A stretch of 64,000 nucleotides of DNA from NCBI RefSeq assembly GCF_014697075.1, contig NZ_JACJRE010000024.1, positions 1 to 64,000 of the forward strand. The letters run 5' to 3'. The notes beneath the pieces were generated by a model. That model was given only the letters and a program-made list of their open reading frames with translations, searched no databases and had not been told where the DNA came from. Source of the stretch: Tolypothrix sp. FACHB-123. GTDB taxonomy: Bacteria > Cyanobacteriota > Cyanobacteriia > Cyanobacteriales > Nostocaceae. A program made the position numbers and the translations under genes. This document shows, in pieces, positions 38,080-46,184 of this stretch (its first letter is position 1; each line of letters begins with the position of its first letter).

Positions 38080-38103
38080 CAGGACTAAAGTCCTGTTTTT
38101 TTT
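38080..38103 (+). terminator. rho-independent terminator after the tolC gene
   Basis: A perfect 7-bp stem CAGGACT/AGTCCTG followed by eight T. It separates the first export operon from the second adaptor/permease pair. The rest of the gap to 38633 shows no gene. Confidence 0.9.
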
Positions 38104-38633
38104 GCACTAAATTCTTACATTTTCATCACATTATTCCTTTATTTACCATTTGCTAATCTAATCTATTCTATGCATTTGTTTCACTTATATAGGATTTCTA
38201 ATTGATTTTTGAACCCACTCTACCGTTTATCGCCTTCTTTTTGCGAATTGATAAGCTAATCGTCATTTAAATTGCATCATTGTTTATGCTGCTAAAAGCT
38301 ACAAACCCTCTCCCTTGCTCCCTGCTCCCCTGCGTCCTCAATGTGCATATTAAATGCTTAACAGCTTATACCCTCTCTACATACTTCAGACTTCATACTT
38401 CAGCCTGATTTTGCTCTTAACTAACATAGGTATTAACTCACCCATTCAGGTGAAGTCATGCATATAAGCGCAAAGCTAAAATAAAAGCAAATTAACTCAT
38501 CAACTAACAAAAAATTTTTGATGTCTTTGATCAATATCTACTCTTTATTCTAAATTTTATTCTCTAAGAAAGTGCTGTCATAGTCTATTAACTGATAGCT
38601 ATTTCAGCAAAATCATCCTTATCGGCTGGTATT

Positions 38634-40094
38634 ATGAATACGTACATAGAAATCCCCTTGATTGGCAAAAAACTTAAGTATCCAATGCGCTGGCTGATAG
38701 GGCTAGTAACAGCAGGTGCTTTAGTTGTGGGTACTACTACCACATATAATTTGGTGAATCGGGGAACTAGCCAACAAGATATCTCGGAACTAACAGTTCC
38801 CGTAGAAACCCAAAGCGTTACCTTGCGGATTGCTGCTAGTGGGAAGGTAGTACCAGTTCAAAGTGTAAATATCAGTCCTAAAAATCCTGGTGTGTTGGGT
38901 GAATTATATGTTGAACAAGGCGATCGCGTTAAACAAGGACAAGTAATTGCGCGGATGGATGTCGGTGAAATTCAAGCGCAAATCCTTCAGTATCAAGCTA
39001 ATATCGCCCAAACCCAAGCCCAACTCGATGAAGCCCGCGCCGGGAGTCGTCCCCAAGAAATCGCCCAAGCAAAAGCACGTCTAGCCCAAGCCGAAGCCCA
39101 ACTAGCCGCAGCGCGTGCGGGTAATCGTGCTCAAGAAATTGGACAGGCGCAAGCGCAAGTAGAATCAGCCCAAGCCCAAGTAAAATTGACACAAGCACGA
39201 GTGGAAAGGTATCGGGAATTAACTAGGCTTGGCGCAACTTCTCAAGATCAGCTCGATCAATATATCAGTGAAAATAGCCGCGCCCAAGCTGGTTTACAAG
39301 AAGCGCAAAAACGCCTCTCTCTACTGCAAAGTGGAACTCGCAGTGAAGAAATCGACGCCAGAGAAGCCGCAGTTACCGAAGCCCGCGCCGCTGTAGTGCT
39401 GTTAGAAAATGGTAGCCGTCCTGAGGAAATTGCCCAACGCCAAGCAGCAGTCAAAGCAGCTCAAGCTCAATTAAAAGCAGTCCAGGTAAGGCTTGCAGAT
39501 ACAGTTATTCGCGCACCTTTGGACGGAATTGTTACTCAGAAGTACGCTAATGTTGGTTCATTTGTGACACCAACAACCTCAGCATCTACCAGCGCCTCAG
39601 CTACATCTAGTTCAATTGTCGCCGTTGCGCGGGGTTTAGAAGTATTAGCCCAAGTCCCCGAAGCTGATATCGGTAGAATTAAAGCCGGACAATTGGTAGA
39701 AATTGTTGCTGATGCTTACCCCGACCAAGTATTTAAAGGTCGCGTGCGCCTAATTGCACCGGAAGCGGTAGTTGAACAGGGTGTAACTTCCTTCCAAGTG
39801 CGGGTGGCATTAGATACTGGTTTAGATAAACTGCGTTCAGGCTTGAATGTGGATTTGACCTTTTTAGGCGATCGCGTCAACAATGCTTTAGTATTACCCA
39901 CCGTCGCCATCGTCACCGAAAAAGGACAAACAGGCGTACTCGTCCCCGACGCCAACAATAAACCCCAGTTTCGCCAAGTTACCGTTGGCGCACAAATCGA
40001 AGACCAAACCCAGGTTTTAGAAGGTGTCAAAAGTGGCGATCGCATTTTTATTAACCCGCCAAAAGATTACAAAATAGATCAGGCGAAAGAGTAA
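38634..40094 (+). CDS. HlyD/MacA-type periplasmic adaptor 2
   Basis: 486 residues with the same architecture as the adaptor at 32751: a membrane helix (about 20-37), VNISPKNPGVLGELYVEQGDRVKQGQ-type lipoyl segment, a coiled coil rich in AQAKARLAQAEAQLA and the repeats AGSRPQEIAQA, AGNRAQEIGQA and GSRPEEIAQ, then IRAPLDGIVTQKYANVGSFV. It lacks the Gly-rich tail. It is clearly a paralogue of the first. It precedes the second permease by 69 bases and lies beyond a terminator, so it probably has its own promoter. Confidence 0.93.
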   Translation: MNTYIEIPLIGKKLKYPMRWLIGLVTAGALVVGTTTTYNLVNRGTSQQDISELTVPVETQSVTLRIAASGKVVPVQSVNISPKNPGVLGELYVEQGDRVKQGQVIARMDVGEIQAQILQYQANIAQTQAQLDEARAGSRPQEIAQAKARLAQAEAQLAAARAGNRAQEIGQAQAQVESAQAQVKLTQARVERYRELTRLGATSQDQLDQYISENSRAQAGLQEAQKRLSLLQSGTRSEEIDAREAAVTEARAAVVLLENGSRPEEIAQRQAAVKAAQAQLKAVQVRLADTVIRAPLDGIVTQKYANVGSFVTPTTSASTSASATSSSIVAVARGLEVLAQVPEADIGRIKAGQLVEIVADAYPDQVFKGRVRLIAPEAVVEQGVTSFQVRVALDTGLDKLRSGLNVDLTFLGDRVNNALVLPTVAIVTEKGQTGVLVPDANNKPQFRQVTVGAQIEDQTQVLEGVKSGDRIFINPPKDYKIDQAKE

Positions 40095-40163
40095 AAGTTG
40101 GTTGACGGTTGACAACTAACCACTGACAACTGACAACTGACCACTGACAATTGACCATTAACA

Positions 40164-41381
40164 ATGAACTTTTTAGAAAGCATTCAAATGGCGGGGAAAA
40201 CCCTGCTGGCGAATAAGTTACGCAGTGCGCTTACCATGCTGGGTATTGTTATTGGTAACGCTTCGGTGATTGCGATGATTGGGATTGGTGAAGGCGGACA
40301 AAAGTATGTTTCTCAACAGCTGGAGTCCTTAGGGCCAAATATCTTATTTGTGCTTCCAGGTAACCAAGAAACTCAACGTATTTCTAGGGATGTACCAAAA
40401 ACTCTGGTTTTGGAAGATGCAGAAGCGATCGCATCTCAAGTCCCTACAGTAGCAAATGTGACTGCCGAATTAAATAGCCGCCAAGTAGTGACTTACCGCA
40501 ATCGCAACACCGATGTTAATATCATTGGCACAACTCCCAGCTTTTTAATCGTCAGGGATTTTGAAACAGCCACAGGGCGATTTTTCACTGACATTGATAT
40601 GAAGCGCAGCAACCAAGTGGCTGTATTGGGTGCAGAGTTAGCCCAAAGATTATTTGGTAGTAGTAATCCTGTCGGACAGCAGTTAAGAATTAAAAATACT
40701 AGCTTTCAGGTGATTGGTGTACTCGCAGCCAAAGGTTCCAACTTAGGCGTGAATTACGACGACGCTGTATTAGTCCCAATAATTACCGCAGCTAATCGCC
40801 TCATCGGGCGGACTTCTCCCTACGGCTTGGAGCTAAGCTATATTGTCGCCTCTGCCAAAAATGCCGAGACTGTGGATGCAGCAGAATTTCAAATTACCAA
40901 TTTACTGCGACAACGCCACAAAATTATCAGCGAAGATGACTTTACCATCCGTTCTCAGAAAGATGCCTTGCAAACAGTCGGACAAATTACAGGCGCATTA
41001 ACAATTATGCTAGCAGCGATCGCGGGCATATCCTTGTTTGTTGGTGGCATTGGCATCATGAACATCATGCTAGTATCCGTCACCGAACGCACTCAAGAAA
41101 TCGGATTGCGAAAAGCGATCGGCGCAACAGAGGAAGATATTTTGTTACAGTTCATGATTGAAGCCGTAATTGTTTCCGCCATTGGTGGTTTTGTCGGGAC
41201 TGCGGTAGGTGTTGGTGGTATTTTCTTAGTCGCCGCCTTAACACCCTTAGAAGCTGGCATTTCTCCCGTAGCAATTACAATGGCTGTTGGTATTTCTGGT
41301 GGAATCGGCTTATTCTTTGGTGTTGTTCCCGCAAGACGCGCCGCCAAACTCGACCCAATTGTAGCTTTAAGAAGTGCCTAG
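40164..41381 (+). CDS. MacB/DevC-type ABC transporter permease 2
   Basis: 405 residues of the FtsX/MacB permease family, paralogous to the permease at 34402: MAGKTLLANKLRSALTMLG, a periplasmic domain, VTERTQEIGLRKAIGA and the ending PARRAAKLDPIVALRS. No ATPase follows. The start codon is preceded by AACTGACAACTGACC-type degenerate heptamer repeats rather than a ribosome binding site. A 21-base tandem array begins about 25 bases after its stop codon. Confidence 0.93.
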   Translation: MNFLESIQMAGKTLLANKLRSALTMLGIVIGNASVIAMIGIGEGGQKYVSQQLESLGPNILFVLPGNQETQRISRDVPKTLVLEDAEAIASQVPTVANVTAELNSRQVVTYRNRNTDVNIIGTTPSFLIVRDFETATGRFFTDIDMKRSNQVAVLGAELAQRLFGSSNPVGQQLRIKNTSFQVIGVLAAKGSNLGVNYDDAVLVPIITAANRLIGRTSPYGLELSYIVASAKNAETVDAAEFQITNLLRQRHKIISEDDFTIRSQKDALQTVGQITGALTIMLAAIAGISLFVGGIGIMNIMLVSVTERTQEIGLRKAIGATEEDILLQFMIEAVIVSAIGGFVGTAVGVGGIFLVAALTPLEAGISPVAITMAVGISGGIGLFFGVVPARRAAKLDPIVALRSA

Positions 41382-41406
41382 AGCCGCTGTTGAGGAAGTC
41401 AAAAGT

Positions 41407-41650
41407 CAAAATACAAGTTGTTTGGTTGAGAACACAAGTTGTTTGGTTGAGAACACAAGTTGCTTGGTTGAGAATGCATGTTGTTTCATTCAGAACACAA
41501 GTTGCGTGGTTGAGAATGCATGTTGCGTGGTTGAGAATGCATGTTGCTTGGTTAAGAATGCATGTTGTTTGCTTGAGAACACAAGTTGCTTGGTTGAGAA
41601 TGCATGTTGCTTCATTCAGAACACAAGTTGCTCATTGAGAATGCATCTTG
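41407..41650. repeat. tandem array, 21-base unit (AACACAAGTTGCTTGGTTGAG type)
   Basis: About eleven units of two interleaved kinds: AACACAAGTTG(C/T)(T/G)TGGTTGAG and AATGCATGTTG(C/T)(T/G)TGGTTGAG. Most units contain CAAG-TTG-CTTG, which can fold. Cys/Asn-rich or Val/Trp-rich frames stay open because 21 is divisible by three; I do not consider them genes. It begins about 25 bases after the stop of permease 2. Confidence 0.95.
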
Positions 41651-41850
41651 CTACGTTTACCGTTTCAATTTTAATCATGATACCAATACGTTGGTAGGGA
41701 CAAGGCAATGCCCTGTATCAGGGTTGTCGTGAATTGGTATGAATTTGGGCGAAAAAAGGGGGAATTAAAACCTTTTCTTATTCACCATACATCTAAAATT
41801 TCAGCATTAATTTAGAATTGCTATATCTGCAATTACTCACTTATTTAAGT

Positions 41851-42282
41851 ATGACTCAACAAGTAATTAAAAATAAAATTTTAGGTGAATTAACTTGGCA
41901 TAATGACTTAAATTGGTGGAAAGGTAAGCTGGAAATTACTCCAGGAAATGTTATTAGTTTGAGCGTTGACAGTGAGAATATAGAAACACCATCTGTTAGC
42001 GAACTTGCTTATCATTCCTTCACCAGAATTCAACAACAAGAAGTCAACCTTCGTCGCTCGGCAGCTAACCATCTTCTCGACTTGTACAATGATAGCTGGA
42101 ATAATAGCGATGCAATTGACTGCCCTACTTTCATGAATTTGATCAAACTGGAAGCAGTCCATTTAAATTTTGACGGTAGCGCCACCATATATTATGAGGA
42201 TGGCGATTTATTTGGCGGACATGTAATTGTTGTCTCGATTGATTGTAATGGAATTTTTGAAGATGCAGATATTGCAGGTTAA
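41851..42282 (+). CDS. DUF2262-like protein
   Basis: 143 residues, soluble. The C-terminal ATIYYEDGDLFGGHVIVVSIDCNGIFEDADIAG region (two adjacent motifs, EDGDLFGGH and VSIDCNGIFEDADIAG) matches the DUF2262 family, and the N-terminal GELTWHNDLNWWKG fits the same fold. Function of the family is unknown. ATG at 41851 (MTQQVIKN) is likelier than an in-frame TTG upstream. It ends convergently with aqpZ, sharing a terminator-like hairpin. Confidence 0.7.
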   Translation: MTQQVIKNKILGELTWHNDLNWWKGKLEITPGNVISLSVDSENIETPSVSELAYHSFTRIQQQEVNLRRSAANHLLDLYNDSWNNSDAIDCPTFMNLIKLEAVHLNFDGSATIYYEDGDLFGGHVIVVSIDCNGIFEDADIAG

Positions 42283-42373
42283 TACCGCTAAATAAAAATC
42301 ACAGCTTGACTGTTAACAGTCAACAGCCAAAACCGATATTTTTCACAACTGAAATAGGATGGCTATATATAGG

Positions 42374-42408
42374 CAATGCCCACCATTTTATGTTTTTGGT
42401 GGGCATTG
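42374..42408. terminator. bidirectional stem-loop between convergent genes
   Basis: A 12-bp perfect stem CAATGCCCACCA/TGGTGGGCATTG with a T-rich loop, between the DUF2262 gene (plus) and aqpZ (minus). Confidence 0.75.
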
Positions 42409-42433
42409 TGAATCATATTGTATTTGAAAATTG

Positions 42434-43204
42434 CTATTTCAACTGTAACTCTGCTTCACCTACAACAGGTTCTCCTGATTCACCTAATACCCGTGCATAG
42501 AAAGTTCCAGCTAAGATTGCACCTAAAATAGGCGCAATCCAAAACATCCATACTTGGCGAAACATTTCTACCCCAGCAAACAGTGCAGGGCCAGTAGTAC
42601 GTGCAGGATTTACTGATGTGTTGGTAATGGGAATACTAATTAAATGAATTAGAGTCAGTGCTAAACCAATAGCAATAGGTGCAAAGCCTTTAGGCGCACG
42701 CCCATCGGTTGAACCTAAAATTACTATTAAAAAAATGAAAGTTAATACAACTTCTGTGATGAAACAAGCAACCAGTGAATAACCGCCTGGAGAATGTACT
42801 CCAAACCCATTTGTTGCTAATGGATTAGATCCTGAAAGGGTAAAGCCTGGTTTACCACTAGCAATGAGATAAATTAAGCCTGCGGCAAAAATTGCTCCTA
42901 ATACCTGGGAAATAATATATGGTAGTAATTCTGAACCTGGAAACCGTTTTCCTGCCCATAAACCAAATGATACAGCTGGGTTAAGATGACAGCCAGAAAT
43001 ATGACCAATCGCATAGGCCATAATCAGTACTGTCAAACCAAATGCTAAAGACACACCTAAAAAACCAATTCCCAATTCATTGGTTTTGGCATCAGGAAAG
43101 GCTGCTGCAAACACAGCACTTCCGCATCCGCCTAAAACTAGCACCAATGTTCCGAGAAATTCTGCCAGACAACGCGTAAACAGGGGTATCATTTTTTTAT
43201 CCAT
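42434..43204 (-). CDS. aqpZ: aquaporin Z-type water channel
   Basis: 256 residues with six membrane helices and both half-helix motifs, [12 protein letters not shown] and [13 protein letters not shown]. The residues expected for a water-selective filter are present: Phe in helix 2 (LAFGLTV), His in helix 5 (LTLIHLIS), Thr before the second NPA and Arg after it. This favours AqpZ over a glycerol facilitator. It sits in the cytoplasmic membrane and moves water. The 440 bases between it and the phosphatase gene contain no gene; a small GCGAAT/ATTCGC hairpin lies at about 43616. Confidence 0.95.
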   Translation of the reverse strand: MDKKMIPLFTRCLAEFLGTLVLVLGGCGSAVFAAAFPDAKTNELGIGFLGVSLAFGLTVLIMAYAIGHISGCHLNPAVSFGLWAGKRFPGSELLPYIISQVLGAIFAAGLIYLIASGKPGFTLSGSNPLATNGFGVHSPGGYSLVACFITEVVLTFIFLIVILGSTDGRAPKGFAPIAIGLALTLIHLISIPITNTSVNPARTTGPALFAGVEMFRQVWMFWIAPILGAILAGTFYARVLGESGEPVVGEAELQLK

Positions 43205-43645
43205 ACTTTCCTGAATATCAATTTACGCTGGCATGTATCCAAGTTTTTAATATTTTATGTTGTCTTAAAGTTTATACAATTGTTTATATTATTTATATCG
43301 ATTTGTATCCTGCTGTTTATTCACTAGCTAGTTGCTCAATATTTAGCAATATACGTAGGGTAACCACTGCCAAATATATCCAGGTTTGATGGGCGATACG
43401 CACAATACAGAGCGGCAGATTTTTTGAAAAATCAAATCAGATAACTAAAGCTAATTTCTCAATGTTTAGTAATAATCTCAACTGACTGACTGAGTTTCTT
43501 AAAATGAGAAATTATCTCAGATGTCTTCCCCTGACAGAAATTGTTTTACAAAACATCATAATATTTATAATATATTTAGATTTGTCGCCCAGTTTTTGGG
43601 TATCTACTGCTGTAGCGAATTGTATTCGCCTGAACAATTAAAGTC

Positions 43646-44293
43646 ATGAGTCAAATCATCTGGATCGCTAGACACGCCAACCGCCTCGACTTTGTCAACC
43701 CCGATTGGTTTCTGACTGCTGAACGACGCTACGATCCACCTTTATCAGAGGATGGTTTCATGCAAGCAAAACAGCTAGCAAATCGCCTAAAAGCAGAGAA
43801 AATCAGCCATATTTTTGCTTCTCCGTTTCTGCGCACAGTGCAAACAGCGAATGCTGTGGCTGAAGCCTTAGATTTACCGATTAATTTAGAAACGGGTTTA
43901 AGTGAATGGCTAAATCCGGCTTGGATGACAGAAGAACCAGAAAGGCTGTCAACGCCAGCATTAGCAGAGTTATTTCCCAGAATAGATATCAGCTATACTG
44001 CACGCATTGCCGCTAAATATCCTGAAACCCAAGAACAAGTCAGGGGACGTTCTGGACAAACAGCTAGATGTTTAGCCACTGAATTCTACCCGCAGAATAT
44101 TCTATTAGTAGGACATGGCGCTTCTGTACTAGGTGCGGCGATGGGATTAGTCGGAGAAGTGGCAAAAATGGAAGTGAAGGCTTCTTTATGTTCTTTAGTC
44201 AAAGTCGTGTTGCAAGACTCCGAATGGTTACTAGAACTTAAGGGAGATACTTCTCATCTAGTTGAGGTAGAGGAGGTAGTTCGATTTGTTTAA
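43646..44293 (+). CDS. histidine phosphatase family protein
   Basis: 215 residues. The catalytic motif ARHANRLD starts the protein (RHA rather than RHG), followed by LSEDGFMQAKQLANRL, IFASPFLRTVQTANAVAEAL and the second His in LLVGHGASVLGAA. This is the phosphoglycerate-mutase-like branch; the substrate is unknown, and a long middle (LSEWLNPAWMTEEP) resembles eukaryotic Sts/UBASH3-like members. A hairpin terminator follows at 44292. Glucokinase comes next on the same strand. Confidence 0.88.
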   Translation: MSQIIWIARHANRLDFVNPDWFLTAERRYDPPLSEDGFMQAKQLANRLKAEKISHIFASPFLRTVQTANAVAEALDLPINLETGLSEWLNPAWMTEEPERLSTPALAELFPRIDISYTARIAAKYPETQEQVRGRSGQTARCLATEFYPQNILLVGHGASVLGAAMGLVGEVAKMEVKASLCSLVKVVLQDSEWLLELKGDTSHLVEVEEVVRFV

Positions 44294-44320
44294 ATCTCTG
44301 ATAGATCTGATAGAGATTTT
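44292..44320 (+). terminator. stem-loop after the histidine phosphatase gene
   Basis: AAATCTCT/AGAGATTT stem directly at the stop codon, followed by T and A. It also contains AGATCT in the loop. Confidence 0.6.
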
Positions 44321-44391
44321 AAATCTTGGCTTCCGCTAATCTAGATACATTGCTATGTACTGAGAAAGTCACTTTATTACTTATAAATTTT

Positions 44392-45444
44392 ATGACATTA
44401 CTACTAGCGGGAGATATAGGTGGGACAAAAACTATTCTGCGGTTAACGGAAACCACAGATTCAGCAAAGTTAAATGAAACCTCAGACTCACATCTGTTAC
44501 GCAATATTTATGAGGAGAGTTTTCACAGCCAGGACTTTCCTGATTTAGTACCGATAGTCAAACAGTTTTTAGCGAAAGCTAAGGCTGGAAAACCACAAAA
44601 AGCTTGCTTTGCGATCGCAGGCCCGGTAGTGAACAATACTGCTAAGCTGACTAATTTAGCTTGGTATTTAGATAGCGAGCGTCTACAACAAGAATTGGAA
44701 ATTGCTTCTGTTTCCCTAATTAATGACTTTGCTGCGGTTGGTCATGGGATTTTCGGCTTAAACCATAAACATCTATTAACGTTACAACCAGGTAAACCCA
44801 AAGCTGAAGCACCTATTGCGATTATTGGTGCGGGGACTGGCTTAGGACAAGGATTTTTAATCAAGCAAGGAGAACAGTATCAAGTATTTCCTTCCGAAGG
44901 CGGACATGCTGATTTTGCAGCGCGTACCGAGTTAGAGTTTCGGCTGATGAAATACCTGATGGATAAACATGATATTCAGCGTGTTTCTGTAGAAAGAGTC
45001 GTATCTGGTCAGGGAATCATCTCGATTTACCAATTTTTGCGCGATCAAAAAATTGCGGCGGAATCACCAGATATTGCCCATGTTGTGAGAATTTGGGAAC
45101 AAGAGGCGGGAAAGCTAGAGAAAAGCGTCGATCCGAATGCGATTATTGGTACTGCTGCACTCCAAGGACGCGATCGCCTCTGCGAACAAACTATGCAGCT
45201 ATTTGTCGAACTTTACGGAGCTGAAGCGGGAAATCTTGCCATTAAACTTTTACCTTATGGTGGATTATATATTGCTGGTGGTATCGCTCCCAAAATATTG
45301 CCGTTAATGCAAGCCGGTAGTTTCTTATTAAACTTCACCCAAAAAGGCAGGATGCGTTCTCTCCTCGAAGAAATACCGGTGTATATTATTCTCAACCAAC
45401 AAGTCGGGCTAATTGGTGCTGCTTTGTATGCTGCTAGGTTATAA
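44392..45444 (+). CDS. glk: glucokinase
   Basis: Phosphorylates glucose to glucose 6-phosphate. 350 residues of the bacterial Glk family: ATP-binding LAGDIGGTKT, INDFAAVGHG (catalytic Asp), IIGAGTGLGQ, EGGHADFAART and the C-terminal GGLYIAGGIAPK. ATG 44392 (MTLLLAGDIGG) places the phosphate-binding loop at the N-terminus as in the family; the frame is open upstream but adds nothing conserved. A secreted-protein gene follows after 42 bases. Confidence 0.95.
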   Translation: MTLLLAGDIGGTKTILRLTETTDSAKLNETSDSHLLRNIYEESFHSQDFPDLVPIVKQFLAKAKAGKPQKACFAIAGPVVNNTAKLTNLAWYLDSERLQQELEIASVSLINDFAAVGHGIFGLNHKHLLTLQPGKPKAEAPIAIIGAGTGLGQGFLIKQGEQYQVFPSEGGHADFAARTELEFRLMKYLMDKHDIQRVSVERVVSGQGIISIYQFLRDQKIAAESPDIAHVVRIWEQEAGKLEKSVDPNAIIGTAALQGRDRLCEQTMQLFVELYGAEAGNLAIKLLPYGGLYIAGGIAPKILPLMQAGSFLLNFTQKGRMRSLLEEIPVYIILNQQVGLIGAALYAARL

Positions 45445-45486
45445 CAGCTAGCATCGGTGATATTAGCATCATCAAAAGCAAAATCT

Positions 45487-46095
45487 ATGACAATTAAACT
45501 TTTATTGCCCTTACTTGCTGCCACGCTTGTATGTAGCAGTTCTTTACTGGTAGAAGCAGCTCAAGCGAAACCAAAAGTTACTCCTACTCCTGCGAAGGCT
45601 AAGGTTACGCAACCAGTCCAGCCAAAATGGCAGTTATTTACTGGCCCCGATGGACGATTTAGTGTTTTAATGCCTGGAATACCCCAAAGGAATACTCAAA
45701 CCCAAAAAACCTACATGGGGGAAATCAATGTAGAACTATTTATCACTCAACCACCAAAACAGGAAGTAGCTTATGTAGTGGCTTACAATGATTTTCCTTA
45801 CAGTTATGGTCAAATGGCTAATCCCCAAACAGTCCTGAATAATGCCAGAGATATTGCTTTAAAGACCACAAAAAGCAATTTAATTAGACAGCGAGATATT
45901 CGCAGTACTAATGGTCATCCTGGCAAAGAAATTGAGTATGTTGATGCTGGGGGTAAATTTACTAAAAATAGAATGTATTTTGCCCAAGGGCGTTTGTATC
46001 AAGTAATGGCTGTGACGACAAGAAAACAACGTCAATCTTTAGCTAAAACCATCAATGGTTATTTAAATTCCTTTAATGTGGTTTTAAAAGCTTGA
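45487..46095 (+). CDS. exported protein of unknown function
   Basis: 202 residues with a clear signal peptide (MTIKLLLPLLAATLVCSSS, cleavage near AQAKP), then a basic Pro/Lys linker. A compact domain follows beginning WQLFTGPDGRFSVLMPGIPQ, a pattern seen in many cyanobacterial exported proteins of about 200 residues. VAYNDFPYSYG, HPGKEIEYVDAGGKF and FAQGRLYQVMAV follow. No enzyme motif is visible. It is on the same strand 42 bases after glucokinase and may be co-transcribed. Confidence 0.8.
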   Translation: MTIKLLLPLLAATLVCSSSLLVEAAQAKPKVTPTPAKAKVTQPVQPKWQLFTGPDGRFSVLMPGIPQRNTQTQKTYMGEINVELFITQPPKQEVAYVVAYNDFPYSYGQMANPQTVLNNARDIALKTTKSNLIRQRDIRSTNGHPGKEIEYVDAGGKFTKNRMYFAQGRLYQVMAVTTRKQRQSLAKTINGYLNSFNVVLKA

Positions 46096-46102
46096 AGACA
46101 TT

Positions 46103-46134
46103 TCTCAGCTTTGAATGTACATTCAAAGCTGAGA
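46103..46134. terminator. perfect 32-base palindrome between convergent genes
   Basis: TCTCAGCTTTGAATGT followed directly by its exact reverse complement, so the sequence reads identically on both strands. It lies just after the exported-protein gene and before the 3' end of the hybrid kinase. There is no T tract. It could act as a bidirectional terminator or be a protein-binding site. Confidence 0.6.
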
Positions 46135-46184
46135 CTGGGCATGGGGCATAGGAAGGTCAGTAATCTCCAATTACGCCAACTTAC

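Noticed and set aside
41374-41697. Cys/Asn-rich or Val/Trp-rich peptides from the 21-base array
   Set aside because: Same cause: a period divisible by three. The frames overlap each other and lack start signals.
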